From NCBI RefSeq assembly GCF_036188265.1, contig NZ_CP108093.1, forward strand, positions 5,662,001-5,726,000: DNA of 64,000 nt, read 5' to 3'. Positions 24,978-33,149 of this stretch are shown here, piece by piece. The position numbers and the translations under genes are program-made. The stretch's first letter is position 1, and every line of letters begins with the position of its first letter. This DNA is from Streptomyces sp. NBC_00247 (GTDB lineage: Bacteria; Actinomycetota; Actinomycetes; Streptomycetales; Streptomycetaceae). Under the pieces are notes generated by a model that was given only the letters and a program-made list of their open reading frames with translations, made no database searches and was not told the origin of the DNA.

Positions 24978-25808
24978 GTGTCACTCACCCGCAGACGGAC
25001 GGCGGCCGCACTAGCGGCCCTGCCCCTCGCCCTCGCCGCCTTGCCGGCCGAGGCGCGGGGCCGGGAACCACGTCCCCGTCCCCGTACCGTGCACATCGCC
25101 GGCGACTCGACGGCCGCGCAGAAGTACTCCGACGCCGCGCCCGAGACCGGCTGGGGCATGGCCTTGCCCTTCTTCCTCGGCCAGGGACTGCGCGTCGCCA
25201 ACCATGCGATGAACGGCCGCAGTTCCAAGAGTTTCGTCGACGAGGGCCTGCTCGCCGCGCTGCTGCCCGACGTGCGCCCCGGTGACTTCCTGTTCGTCCA
25301 GTTCGGGCACAACGACGAGAAGACCACCGACCCGCTCCGCGGCACCGACCCCTGGACGACCTACCAGGACCACCTGCGCCTCTACGTCGCGGAGGCCCGC
25401 GCCCGGCACGCCCGGCCCGTCCTGCTCACCCCGGTGGAGCGTCGCCGCTTCGCCGAGGACGGCACCGCCAAGCCCAGCCACGGGGAGTACCCGGCGGCGA
25501 TGCGCGCCCTGGCCGCCGAAGAGCGGGTCCCGCTGATCGACACCCAGGCGCTCACCCTCGCCCGTTGGCAGGAGCTGGGGCCCGAGGCCACCCAGGACTA
25601 CTTCAACTGGCTGGCGCCCGGCGTGTCGCCGAACTATCCGGACGGCGTGCAGGACAACACGCATCTCCAGCCGCGCGGCGCCGTCGACGTGGCCCGGACC
25701 ACCGCCCGCGCCCTGCTGGACGCCCGGGTGCTCGGCCCCGGCGACGTGCGCCGGCTCGGAGCCCCCGTCCCGGCCCGGTGGATCACCTGGCCGCCGCCGC
25801 AACCCTGA
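24978..25808 (+). CDS. secreted rhamnogalacturonan acetylesterase-type SGNH hydrolase (CE12)
   Basis: 276 residues. An N-terminal RRR plus hydrophobic stretch (LTRRRTAAALAALPLALAAL) is an export signal, possibly Tat. The SGNH blocks are in place: block I HIAGDSTAAQK with nucleophile Ser, block II Gly/Asn in NHAMNGRSSKSF, block III FGHNDEK, and block V DNTHLQ with Asp/His. The FVQFGHNDEKTTDP and RSSKSF segments are typical of CE12. The enzyme would remove O-acetyl groups from galacturonic acid in rhamnogalacturonan I. The GTG at 24978 has AGGCAGGA upstream. It lies between the binding-protein gene and a pectate lyase. Confidence 0.9.
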   Translation: MSLTRRRTAAALAALPLALAALPAEARGREPRPRPRTVHIAGDSTAAQKYSDAAPETGWGMALPFFLGQGLRVANHAMNGRSSKSFVDEGLLAALLPDVRPGDFLFVQFGHNDEKTTDPLRGTDPWTTYQDHLRLYVAEARARHARPVLLTPVERRRFAEDGTAKPSHGEYPAAMRALAAEERVPLIDTQALTLARWQELGPEATQDYFNWLAPGVSPNYPDGVQDNTHLQPRGAVDVARTTARALLDARVLGPGDVRRLGAPVPARWITWPPPQP

Positions 25809-25894
25809 CTTCCGCCCCACCGGAACAGCACCGTCGCACCACTCGAAGGAAGGCCCGCCCCCTCCGGCGCTCCGTCGTCCCGCCTCCCTTCCCT

Positions 25895-25933
25895 CTCCGA
25901 CGAACCCCTCCGACGAACCCCTCCGACGAACCC
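25895..25933. repeat. 13-bp tandem repeat, three perfect copies plus degenerate ones
   Basis: The unit ctccgacgaaccc occurs at 25895-25907, 25908-25920 and 25921-25933. Imperfect versions (cccacgaatccc, cccgacgaacct, ctcccacgaacc) run on to about 25969, right up to the ribosome site of the pectate lyase gene. No function can be assigned. Confidence 0.85.
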
Positions 25934-25982
25934 AGCCCACGAATCCCCCCGACGAACCTCTCCCACGAACCGAAGGAATCCG

Positions 25983-27308
25983 ATGCCCGCACGCATGCGC
26001 CACCTCCGTGCCATCACCGTGGTGATGGGCTGCGCCTCCCTCGCCCTCGCCGTGTCGCTGCCGGCCCAGGCCGCCTCCCGGCCGCACTCGAAGCCGGTGG
26101 AGCGCGCCGTGCTGCCCGCCCACGACGGCTGGGCCTCCGCGGACGGCTCGACCACCGGCGGGTCGGCGGCCACCCGCGACCACGTGTACACGGTCACCAA
26201 CCGCGCCGAGCTGATCGCCGCGTTCGAGGACGCCGGCGACGCCCCCAAGATCGTCAAGATCGCCGGGACCGTCCACGGCAACTCCGACGTGAACGGCACC
26301 CCCATCGGCTGCGAGGACTACTACACCGGCGGCTACACCCTGGAGAAGTACCTCGCCGCCTACGACCCGGCGGTCTGGGGCACCGACGCCGTTCCCAGCG
26401 GCCCGCTGGAGGACGCCCGCGCCGCCTCCGCCGCGCTCCAGGCGGCGGCCGTCAACGTGCCCGTCCCCTCGAACACCACCCTGATCGGCGTCGGCGACGA
26501 CGCCACCGTCATCGGGGCCAGCCTCCAGATCAAGGACGTCTCCAACGTCATCGTCCGCAACCTGAGCTTCGAGGACACCTACGACTGCTTCCCGCAGTGG
26601 GACCCGACCGACACCGAGACCGGGGCCTGGAACTCGGAGTACGACAACCTGGTCGTCACCAACTCCACCCACGTCTGGGTCGACCACAACACCTTCAGCG
26701 ACGGCGACCGCCCCGACTCGGCCCAGCCGTACTACTTCGGCACGGTCTACCAGCAGCACGACGGCCTCTTCGACATCGTGCGCGGCGCCGACCTGGTCAC
26801 CGTCTCGTGGAACGTCCTCAAGGACCACGACAAGACGATGCTCATCGGTAACAGCGACAGCGCGGGCGCGACCGACCGGGGCAAGCTCCGGGTGACCCTG
26901 CACCACAACCTGTTCCAGAACCTGAAGGAGCGCGCCCCGCGCGTCCGCTTCGGCCAGGTCGACTCGTACAACAACCACTTCGTGGCCCAGACCGGGCACG
27001 CGTACGGCTACTCCTACGGCATCGGCATCGAGTCCCAGCTCGTCGCCGAGCACAACGCGTTCACGCTCTCCGCGGACCACGACCCGGCGCTCATCCTGAA
27101 GAAGTGGAAGGAGTCCCCGCTGACGGCCGGCGACAACTACGTCAACGGGAAGAAGACCGACCTGATCGCCGTCCACAACGCGGGCGTCCCCGCGGAGCAG
27201 CTCGCCTCGGGCGCCGGCTGGACCCCGGTCCTGCGGACCAAGGTCGACTCGCCGCGCGCCGTCCCGGCGCTCGTGGACCGCGAGGCCGGAGCCGGCGGCC
27301 ACTGCTGA
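25983..27308 (+). CDS. secreted pectate lyase (PL1)
   Basis: 441 residues. Signal peptide MPARMRHLRAITVVMGCASL...AQA (cut near residue 31). A right-handed beta-helix of family PL1 follows: TLIGVGDDATVIGASLQIKD, NVIVRNLSFED, HVWVDHNTFSDGD, QQHDGLFDIVRGADLVTVSW with a Ca-ligand Asp, and ERAPRVRFGQVDSYNNHF carrying both the catalytic Arg and the second conserved Arg. It cleaves de-esterified homogalacturonan by beta-elimination with calcium. GAAGGA lies 6 bases before the ATG at 25983. It is the last gene of the pectin region, followed by two hairpins. Confidence 0.93.
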   Translation: MPARMRHLRAITVVMGCASLALAVSLPAQAASRPHSKPVERAVLPAHDGWASADGSTTGGSAATRDHVYTVTNRAELIAAFEDAGDAPKIVKIAGTVHGNSDVNGTPIGCEDYYTGGYTLEKYLAAYDPAVWGTDAVPSGPLEDARAASAALQAAAVNVPVPSNTTLIGVGDDATVIGASLQIKDVSNVIVRNLSFEDTYDCFPQWDPTDTETGAWNSEYDNLVVTNSTHVWVDHNTFSDGDRPDSAQPYYFGTVYQQHDGLFDIVRGADLVTVSWNVLKDHDKTMLIGNSDSAGATDRGKLRVTLHHNLFQNLKERAPRVRFGQVDSYNNHFVAQTGHAYGYSYGIGIESQLVAEHNAFTLSADHDPALILKKWKESPLTAGDNYVNGKKTDLIAVHNAGVPAEQLASGAGWTPVLRTKVDSPRAVPALVDREAGAGGHC

Positions 27309-27312
27309 CCCC

Positions 27313-27350
27313 GTCCGCCCCGGGCCTGCCCCGGCCTGCCCCGGGCGGAC
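27313..27350 (+). terminator. terminator at the end of the pectin region, first hairpin
   Basis: 8-bp perfect base (gtccgccc 27313-27320 with gggcggac 27343-27350) extended by imperfect GC pairing, five bases after the pectate lyase stop. Confidence 0.6.
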
Positions 27351-27359
27351 CTCCACCGG

Positions 27360-27400
27360 CGGGAGAGCGTGCGGACTGTGCGGGTCCGCGCCCTCTCCCG
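27360..27400 (+). terminator. second hairpin after the pectin region
   Basis: Outer stem of 8 bp (27360-27367 with 27393-27400) and inner stem of 6 bp (27371-27376 with 27384-27389). It lies between convergent genes and could serve the anti-sigma transcript as well. Confidence 0.6.
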
Positions 27401-27462
27401 CCCCCGTATTCAGCCCCCGCCCGGCCGCGCCTCCGTCCGGCCGCGCCCCGGTGCGTGCCCGT

Positions 27463-28170
27463 TCAGCCGGCGGAGAAGACCCCGCCGCTCGCGGTAACGC
27501 CCGTGTCGAAGGCGCTGCGCACGGTGAAATCGTCTTTGCTCGGGTCCCGTTCGCCCTCCGCGTGGTTGTACTGCCCCGCGAAGGTGAGGGTGGCCGCCGG
27601 GGTGGTCCTGCCCGGCCGCAGGGTCCAGCGGAACACGAGGAAGCCGCCCTCCTCGCCCACGGAGGTCGTGTAGTCGTCCGTGTGGCCGGACGTCCACGAA
27701 CCCGTCGTGGTCACCCCGTCGGTCAGCGCGACGCGCAGCTCGACCGTGAGGGAGGTGAGCGGCCGCGCCGCGGTCACCACGACGTCGCTCTGCGCCCAGT
27801 ACGCGTTGCTTCCGGCGTTCACCGTGCCGTGCGTGGACACCGGGCCGTTGGCCGGGGGGAGTTGGCCGCCGCGTTCCCCGGAGGGCTCGGGCGTGGTCTC
27901 CGTACGGTCCGGTGCGGCCGCAACGGGCTGCGCGGACCTGCCGTCGCGGCCCGTCCACGCGACGGCGAGCGAGACCGCCACGAGCACCCCGCAGACCGCC
28001 ACCGTCGCCGCCGCGATCCGCAGCCTGGGCATCGGCGCGCGAGGCGGGCGTGCCACCCGTCCGGGCGGGTCCTGCGCCATCCCGCGCTCGACCCGCGCCC
28101 ACATCCGCTCGCGGTCCGGGCGGTGTTCCAGCGCCGCACCGCGCAGGCGTTCCCGCAGCTCCTCGTCCAT
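27463..28170 (-). CDS. membrane protein partner (probable anti-sigma factor) of the ECF sigma factor
   Basis: 235 residues. A cytoplasmic N-terminus of about 50 residues (ELRERLRGAALEHRPDRERMWARVERGM) is followed by one transmembrane segment (IAAATVAVCGVLVAVSLAVAW) and a beta-rich outside domain of about 160 residues (YWAQSDVVVTAARPLTSLTVEL, GGFLVFRWTLRPG). This is the layout of a membrane anti-sigma factor, without a zinc-binding HxxxCxxC motif. The ATG at 28170 shares one base with the stop of the sigma gene (TGATG), with GGAGGAGGG just upstream. Function as anti-sigma is inferred from gene order; no conserved anti-sigma domain is certain. Confidence 0.78.
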   Translation of the reverse strand: MDEELRERLRGAALEHRPDRERMWARVERGMAQDPPGRVARPPRAPMPRLRIAAATVAVCGVLVAVSLAVAWTGRDGRSAQPVAAAPDRTETTPEPSGERGGQLPPANGPVSTHGTVNAGSNAYWAQSDVVVTAARPLTSLTVELRVALTDGVTTTGSWTSGHTDDYTTSVGEEGGFLVFRWTLRPGRTTPAATLTFAGQYNHAEGERDPSKDDFTVRSAFDTGVTASGGVFSAG

Positions 28171-28745
28171 CAATGCCCTCCTCCGCCGGGCTGCCCCGCC
28201 ACGGCCACCCGTGCCGGAGCCGGGCCCGCCCCGGGGCCCAGCAGCCGCTGCAACTCCGCCAAGCCCCGGGACGTCTGGCTCTTGACCGTACCGACCGATA
28301 TCCCGAGGACCAACGACGTGTCCCGTTCGGACAGGTCGAACGCGTGCCGCAGCACGACGCAGGCGCGTTTCCTGAACGGCAGCCTACGCAGCGCCTCCTG
28401 GACGTCCACCACGGTGGCCACGTCGGGGTCGTCGACGGTGAACCCGTCGCCGCCACCGGAACGCGGCGCCCAGAACAAGGCGATCCTGCGGCGCTCGCGC
28501 ACCGCGCTGCGGATGCGGGTGCGCGCCAGGTTGGCGACGACCCCGCGCGCGTACGCGACGGGGTGTTCGGCCTCCCTCATCCGGTCCCAGCGATGCCAGA
28601 GGGCCATCAGGGCGTCAGCGGCCAGATCATCGGCCGCATCCGCCTCGCCCGTCAACAGGTGGGCGAGACGAGCCAGTTCAGCGTAGTGCGCCTCGAAGAA
28701 CTGATGGAACTCGGCGGCAGCGGCAGCGTCGACCACAGTGCCCAC
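28170..28745 (-). CDS. SigE-family ECF RNA polymerase sigma factor
   Basis: 191 residues. Sigma region 2 at about 15-80 (FFEAHYAELARLAHLLTGEA, AADALMALWHRWDRM, PVAYARGVVANLARTRIR) and region 4 at about 112-165 (ALRRLPFRKRACVVLRHAFD, LSERDTSLVLGISVGTVKSQ) match the actinobacterial SigE-like ECF group. The C-terminal Gly/Pro tail is short. The GTG at 28745 has GGGAGAGG 5 bases upstream. It is co-translated with the membrane protein that follows, so it should be held inactive at the membrane until an envelope signal. No target promoter could be identified. Confidence 0.92.
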   Translation of the reverse strand: MGTVVDAAAAAEFHQFFEAHYAELARLAHLLTGEADAADDLAADALMALWHRWDRMREAEHPVAYARGVVANLARTRIRSAVRERRRIALFWAPRSGGGDGFTVDDPDVATVVDVQEALRRLPFRKRACVVLRHAFDLSERDTSLVLGISVGTVKSQTSRGLAELQRLLGPGAGPAPARVAVAGQPGGGGH

Positions 28746-28979
28746 GGGTACCTCTCCCTGCTCTCGAATCCCTGTACGCGAACCGCGGTGGCTGTGTACG
28801 TTCCCTCAGCGGCACCCAGGGGTGCGAGCGGTGCGAGAGCGTACCAGCGCGCCTCGGACGCGCTGCGAACCGGGTGTCGCTCCAAGTAAGGCGTAACACG
28901 GCGAAAACCTGAACCCCCTTTCCGCGAGGGAACATTCAGTCACTCGCCCCGCAGCCCCGCCATCTCATGAAGGAGAGCC

Positions 28980-30479
28980 ATGCCGGACACGCCACAGGCG
29001 CAGGAAGTCCCGGAGACACCCCGGACGGCGAAAGCCGCACCGGACCCGGTACCCGCGGGGGCGCCCGCCGCTCCCGGGAACGCGCTGGACCGCTGGTTCG
29101 CGATCACCGCGCGCGGATCGAGCCTCGGCCGCGAGATACGCGGCGGCTTCGCGACCTTCTTCACCATGGCGTACATCCTGGTCCTCAACCCGATCATCCT
29201 CGGATCGGCCGAGGACAAGTTCGGCGCCCACCTCTCCACGCCCCAACTCGTCACCGTCACCGCACTGGTGGCCGCCGTGATGACCGCGATCATGGGACTC
29301 GGCGGCAACCTCCCGCTCGCCATCGCCGCCGGCCTCGGCCTCAACGCGGTCGTCGCGTTCCAGATCGCCCCGCTGATGAGCTGGCCCGACGCGATGGGCC
29401 TGGTCGTCCTCGAAGGGCTCATCATCTGCGTCCTGGTCGTCACCGGGCTGCGCGAGGCCGTGATGCGCGCGATCCCGCCCGCCCTCAAGCAGGCCATCAG
29501 CGTCGGCATCGGGCTCTTCATCGCGTTCATCGGCTTCGTCGACGCCGGCTTCGTCACCCGCATCCCCGGCGAGACCGGCTCGACCCCCGTGCAGCTCGGC
29601 TCGGCCGGGCACCTCACCGGCTGGCCGGTGCTGGTCTTCTGCGTCGGCGTGCTGCTCACCGTCGCCCTGATGGTCCGCAAGGTGAAGGGCGCGATCCTCA
29701 TCAGCATCGTGGTCAGCACCGTGCTGGCGATCGTGGTCAACGAGATCGCCGACATCGCGCCGGCCGCCTGGGGCCTGACCGTCCCCACGGTCCCCGACGA
29801 CCTCGTCGCCGCCCCCGACTTCGGGCTCGTCGGCTCCTTCAGCCTCTTCGGCGCCTTCCAGCAGGTCGGCGTGGTGACCATCGTCCTGCTGATCTTCACC
29901 CTGATCCTCAGCGACTTCTTCGACACCATGGGCACGGTCGTCGGCGTCTCCCAGGAGGCCGGACTGCTCGACGAGAAGGGCGACGTCCCGAACATCGGCC
30001 GCGTCCTCCTGATCGACGGGGCCGCCGCAGCCGTGGGCGGAGCCGCCTCCGCCTCCTCCAACACCGCCTACATCGAGTCCGCGGCGGGCGTCGGCGAGGG
30101 CGCCCGTACCGGCTTCGCCTCCCTGGTCACCGGCGCCCTCTTCGCCGTCGCGCTCTTCCTCACCCCGCTGGCCACCGTCGTCCCGGCCCAGGCCGCCGCG
30201 CCCGCGCTCATCGCGGTCGGCTTCCTGCTGATGGCCCAGGTCCGCCACATCGAGTGGGAGAGCTACGAGATCGCCGTCCCGGCGTTCCTGACGATCGCCG
30301 TCATGCCGTTCACGTACTCGATCACCAACGGTATCGGCGCGGGCTTCCTCGCCTACGTCGTGATCAAGGCCGCCCTCGGCAAGGCGCGGGAGGTGCACTG
30401 GCTGCTCTGGGCCACCTCGGCCCTGTTCCTGGTGTACTTCGCGATCGACCCGATCGAGCAGCTGCTCGGCGTCAAGTGA
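28980..30479 (+). CDS. NCS2-family purine (adenine/guanine/hypoxanthine) permease, AzgA type
   Basis: 499 residues, integral membrane protein with about 12 or more helices. AzgA-type motifs are the N-terminal REIRGGFATFFTMAYILVLN (T-MAYI-VNP), GLGLNAVVAF, FSDFFDTMGTVVGV-like LSDFFDTMGTVVGVSQEAGL, and ASSNTAYIESAAGVGEGART. It should import purine bases with protons. AAGGAGA lies 3-4 bases before the ATG at 28980. It is divergent from the sigma gene and followed by a strong terminator, so it is a single-gene unit. Confidence 0.92.
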   Translation: MPDTPQAQEVPETPRTAKAAPDPVPAGAPAAPGNALDRWFAITARGSSLGREIRGGFATFFTMAYILVLNPIILGSAEDKFGAHLSTPQLVTVTALVAAVMTAIMGLGGNLPLAIAAGLGLNAVVAFQIAPLMSWPDAMGLVVLEGLIICVLVVTGLREAVMRAIPPALKQAISVGIGLFIAFIGFVDAGFVTRIPGETGSTPVQLGSAGHLTGWPVLVFCVGVLLTVALMVRKVKGAILISIVVSTVLAIVVNEIADIAPAAWGLTVPTVPDDLVAAPDFGLVGSFSLFGAFQQVGVVTIVLLIFTLILSDFFDTMGTVVGVSQEAGLLDEKGDVPNIGRVLLIDGAAAAVGGAASASSNTAYIESAAGVGEGARTGFASLVTGALFAVALFLTPLATVVPAQAAAPALIAVGFLLMAQVRHIEWESYEIAVPAFLTIAVMPFTYSITNGIGAGFLAYVVIKAALGKAREVHWLLWATSALFLVYFAIDPIEQLLGVK

Positions 30480-30505
30480 GCCCCGGGCGCACGACCGCCT
30501 GAACC

Positions 30506-30550
30506 GGGGCGGGTGTCCGGGGCGCGCCCCCGGCCCCGGACACCCGCCCC
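30506..30550 (+). terminator. 17-bp-stem terminator after the purine permease
   Basis: Perfect 17-bp inverted repeat (30506-30522 with 30534-30550) and an 11-nt loop, 26 bases after the stop. Confidence 0.8.
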
Positions 30551-30690
30551 GCCCCCGGTCGGGCCGGTGAAATCGGATAGGGTACCCGCTCCGAACGCCC
30601 GTCCACGGGCGCCGCCTTCCGTGCTGCCGCGTTCCGACCGCGCCCGGCGCGGGCCGCGGCCGGAGGCACGAATCCGAATGGGGTGGGGGA

Positions 30691-31521
30691 TTGTCCAAAC
30701 ACCGGTTGTCCAGGAAGAGCCGCTACATCGCCTGGGGGACGGCGGCGGCCGTGGCCGTCGTGGGGTCCGGGATCGTGGCCCAGACCTCGATGGCGGCCAC
30801 CGCCTGGCCCGCCCAGAAGACCTACACGGGCCAGGCCTTCGACACCTGCACCGCGCCGTCGCTCGCCGCGATGAAGGCGTGGAAGGCCGACAAGTTCTAC
30901 GGCGCCGCCGCCGTCTACATCGGCGGCAAGAACCGGGGCTGCGCCCAGCCCAACCTGACCTCGTCCTGGGTGAAGTCGGTCAGCTCCACCGGCTGGAAGC
31001 TCATCCCGCTCTACGTGGGCGCCCAGCCGCCCTGCCAGAAGAGCGCGAACCCGGAGAAGCTGACCGCCGCCACGGCGGTCTCCCTCGGCGTCAAGGACGG
31101 CAACGACGCGGTCGCCAAGGCCGCGGCGCTCGGCATGAAGGCCGGCAGCCCGGTGTACCTCGACATCGAGCCGTACACGATCACGGACAAGGCCTGCAAC
31201 GACGCGGTGCTGAGCTACGTACGCTCGTTCACCAGGACGCTGCGCGCCAAGACCTACCGGGCCGGGTTCTACGGCTTCAGCAGCTCCAGCGCCAAGGCCA
31301 TCGCCACGGCGCCGAACAGGACCGACCTGCCGGGCAACCTCTGGTACGCGCTCTGGGACGGCAAGTCCACCACCACGACCGACTGGCCGTGGGCCAAGAC
31401 GCTGTACACCGACCACAGCCGCGGCCATCAGTACCTGGTCAACAGCAAGGAGAAGCGCGGCGGTTACACCCTCACCGTGGACCGCGACGCCTGGGACGCC
31501 CCGGTCGCCCTCGTCGGCTGA
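30691..31521 (+). CDS. secreted DUF1906 (glycoside-hydrolase-like) protein
   Basis: 276 residues. A TTG at 30691, with GGGGTGGGGG directly upstream, starts a signal peptide (SRYIAWGTAAAVAVVGSGIVA...SMAA). The mature part starts YTGQAFDTCTAPSLAAMKAW and shows KLIPLYVGAQ and the acidic SPVYLDIEPY strand, where the Glu is in the position of the catalytic acid of GH25-like barrels, plus YRAGFYGFSSSS. This is the DUF1906 family (Rv2525c-like), thought to act on or bind cell-wall material. No wall-binding repeat is attached. Activity is unproven for the family. Confidence 0.85.
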   Translation: MSKHRLSRKSRYIAWGTAAAVAVVGSGIVAQTSMAATAWPAQKTYTGQAFDTCTAPSLAAMKAWKADKFYGAAAVYIGGKNRGCAQPNLTSSWVKSVSSTGWKLIPLYVGAQPPCQKSANPEKLTAATAVSLGVKDGNDAVAKAAALGMKAGSPVYLDIEPYTITDKACNDAVLSYVRSFTRTLRAKTYRAGFYGFSSSSAKAIATAPNRTDLPGNLWYALWDGKSTTTTDWPWAKTLYTDHSRGHQYLVNSKEKRGGYTLTVDRDAWDAPVALVG

Positions 31522-31548
31522 CCCACGTGGCCCGGGTGGCCCGGTGAA

Positions 31549-31581
31549 CGGGCCGGCCCGCCCTCTCCGGGGGCCGGCCCG
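31549..31581. terminator. bidirectional terminator between convergent genes
   Basis: Perfect 11-bp stem (31549-31559 with 31571-31581) and an 11-nt loop, between the DUF1906 gene and the convergent penicillin-binding protein gene. Confidence 0.75.
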
Positions 31582-31592
31582 CTCCGGCGGGA

Positions 31593-33044
31593 TCACCCCG
31601 CGAGCGCCGCCTCCATCATCTTCCGGGCGACCGGCGCCGCCAGGCCGTTGCCGCTGACCTCGGAACGGGCGGCCCCCGAGTCCTCCACGACCACGGCGAC
31701 CGCCACCTCCTTGCCGGAGGCGTCGTCCTTGGCGTACGAGGTGAACCAGGCGTACGGGGTGTTCTCGTTGCCCACGCCGTTCTGGGCCGTACCCGTCTTG
31801 CCGCCCACCTCGGCGCCGTCGATCCGCGCGTTGGTGCCCGTACCGTCCTCGACCACCGTCACCATCGCGCTGCGCAACTGTGCGGCGGTCGACTCCGACA
31901 CCACCCGCTCGGTGTCGCCGTCCGGGTACTCCTGGAGCGTCGCCCCCTTGGCGTCCGTCACCGAGGAGACCATGTGCGGGGCCGCCAGCTCACCGCCGTC
32001 GGCGAGTGCCGCGGAGACCATCGCCATCTGCATCGGTGTGGCCGTCACCTCGAACTGGCCGATGCCGGTGAGCGCGGTCTGCGCGCTGTCCATCTCCTTC
32101 GGGTACACGCTCGCCGAGGCGCGCACCGGCACGTCGAGCTTCTCGGTGTCGAACCCGAACTTCTCCGCCATCGCCCGCAGCTTCTCCTGTCCGAGGTCGG
32201 CCGCCACCTTGGCGAAGACGTTGTTGCAGGAGTACTGGAGCGCCGTGCGCAGGGTGGCGTTCTCGCAGGGGGCGGAGGCGCTCTCGTTGCTCAGCACGGT
32301 CGTGGTGCCGGGCAGGGTGTAGGGGTCGGGGCTGTCGGTGGCCTGGTCCACCGAGTCGTACAGGCCGTTCTCCAGCGCGGCCGACGCCACCACCAGCTTG
32401 AACGTCGACCCGGGCGCCAGCGGCTGCCGCAGGGCGCGGTTGACCAGCGACTTGTCGGGGTCGGCCAGCAGCTTCTGCCAGGCGTCCTGGTCCGTGGTCC
32501 CGCTGATCGTCGACGGGTCGTACGAGGGGGTGGAGACCATGCCGAGGATGCGGCCGGTCTTCGGGTCCATCGCGACCGCCGCGCCCTTGTCGTCGCCGAG
32601 CGCCCCGTACGCGGCCTTCTGCACGTCCGGATCGATCGTCGTCAGCACGTCGCCGGGGGCGGCCGCCTCACCGGTGATCACGTCGGAGGCGTTCTTCAGC
32701 CGGTCGTCCGTGCCGTCGAGCACCGGGCCGTAGATGCCCTCCAGCTGGGTGGAGCCGTACGCCTGCGAGCCGTAACCGGTGACGGCGGCGTACAGCTCTC
32801 CGTCCGTGTAGGTGCGCTTGTACGCGAGATCTCCGCTCTCCGTCCTCTGCGATCCGGTGACCGGGGAGCCGGCCACGATGATGTCACCGAGCGGCCGCGC
32901 GTACTGCGCGATGGTGTTCCGCCGGTTGTTGTCGTTGTCCGCGAGCGCCTTCGCGTCGTACACCTGCACCCAGCTCGCCCGCACCAGCAGCGCGAGGACC
33001 AGGAGCAGGCAGAAGACCGAGGTTCGCCTGATCGTCTTGTTCAT
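31593..33044 (-). CDS. class B penicillin-binding protein (PBP2/PbpA-like transpeptidase)
   Basis: 483 residues. One N-terminal membrane anchor (SVFCLLLVLALLVRASWVQV), a dimerisation/pedestal region (to about 150), and a transpeptidase domain with SxxK (PGSTFKLV), SxN (YSCNN) and KTGT (VGGKTGTAQN). It cross-links peptidoglycan outside the membrane and is a beta-lactam target. The sequence resembles actinobacterial PbpA, but no ftsW/rodA or pknB neighbour is present, so it looks like a stand-alone paralogue, as Streptomyces often has. The ATG at 33044 is preceded by a G-run. Confidence 0.92.
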   Translation of the reverse strand: MNKTIRRTSVFCLLLVLALLVRASWVQVYDAKALADNDNNRRNTIAQYARPLGDIIVAGSPVTGSQRTESGDLAYKRTYTDGELYAAVTGYGSQAYGSTQLEGIYGPVLDGTDDRLKNASDVITGEAAAPGDVLTTIDPDVQKAAYGALGDDKGAAVAMDPKTGRILGMVSTPSYDPSTISGTTDQDAWQKLLADPDKSLVNRALRQPLAPGSTFKLVVASAALENGLYDSVDQATDSPDPYTLPGTTTVLSNESASAPCENATLRTALQYSCNNVFAKVAADLGQEKLRAMAEKFGFDTEKLDVPVRASASVYPKEMDSAQTALTGIGQFEVTATPMQMAMVSAALADGGELAAPHMVSSVTDAKGATLQEYPDGDTERVVSESTAAQLRSAMVTVVEDGTGTNARIDGAEVGGKTGTAQNGVGNENTPYAWFTSYAKDDASGKEVAVAVVVEDSGAARSEVSGNGLAAPVARKMMEAALAG

Positions 33045-33149
33045 CCCCCCGGGGGACGAACGGGGGAGCGGCGGATGTTCCCGCTCGTGCCGCTTCTCAC
33101 CGATTTCTCAGGCGCCCCGTCCGCCGCGCGGGACCTCGCCGCGCGGGGC

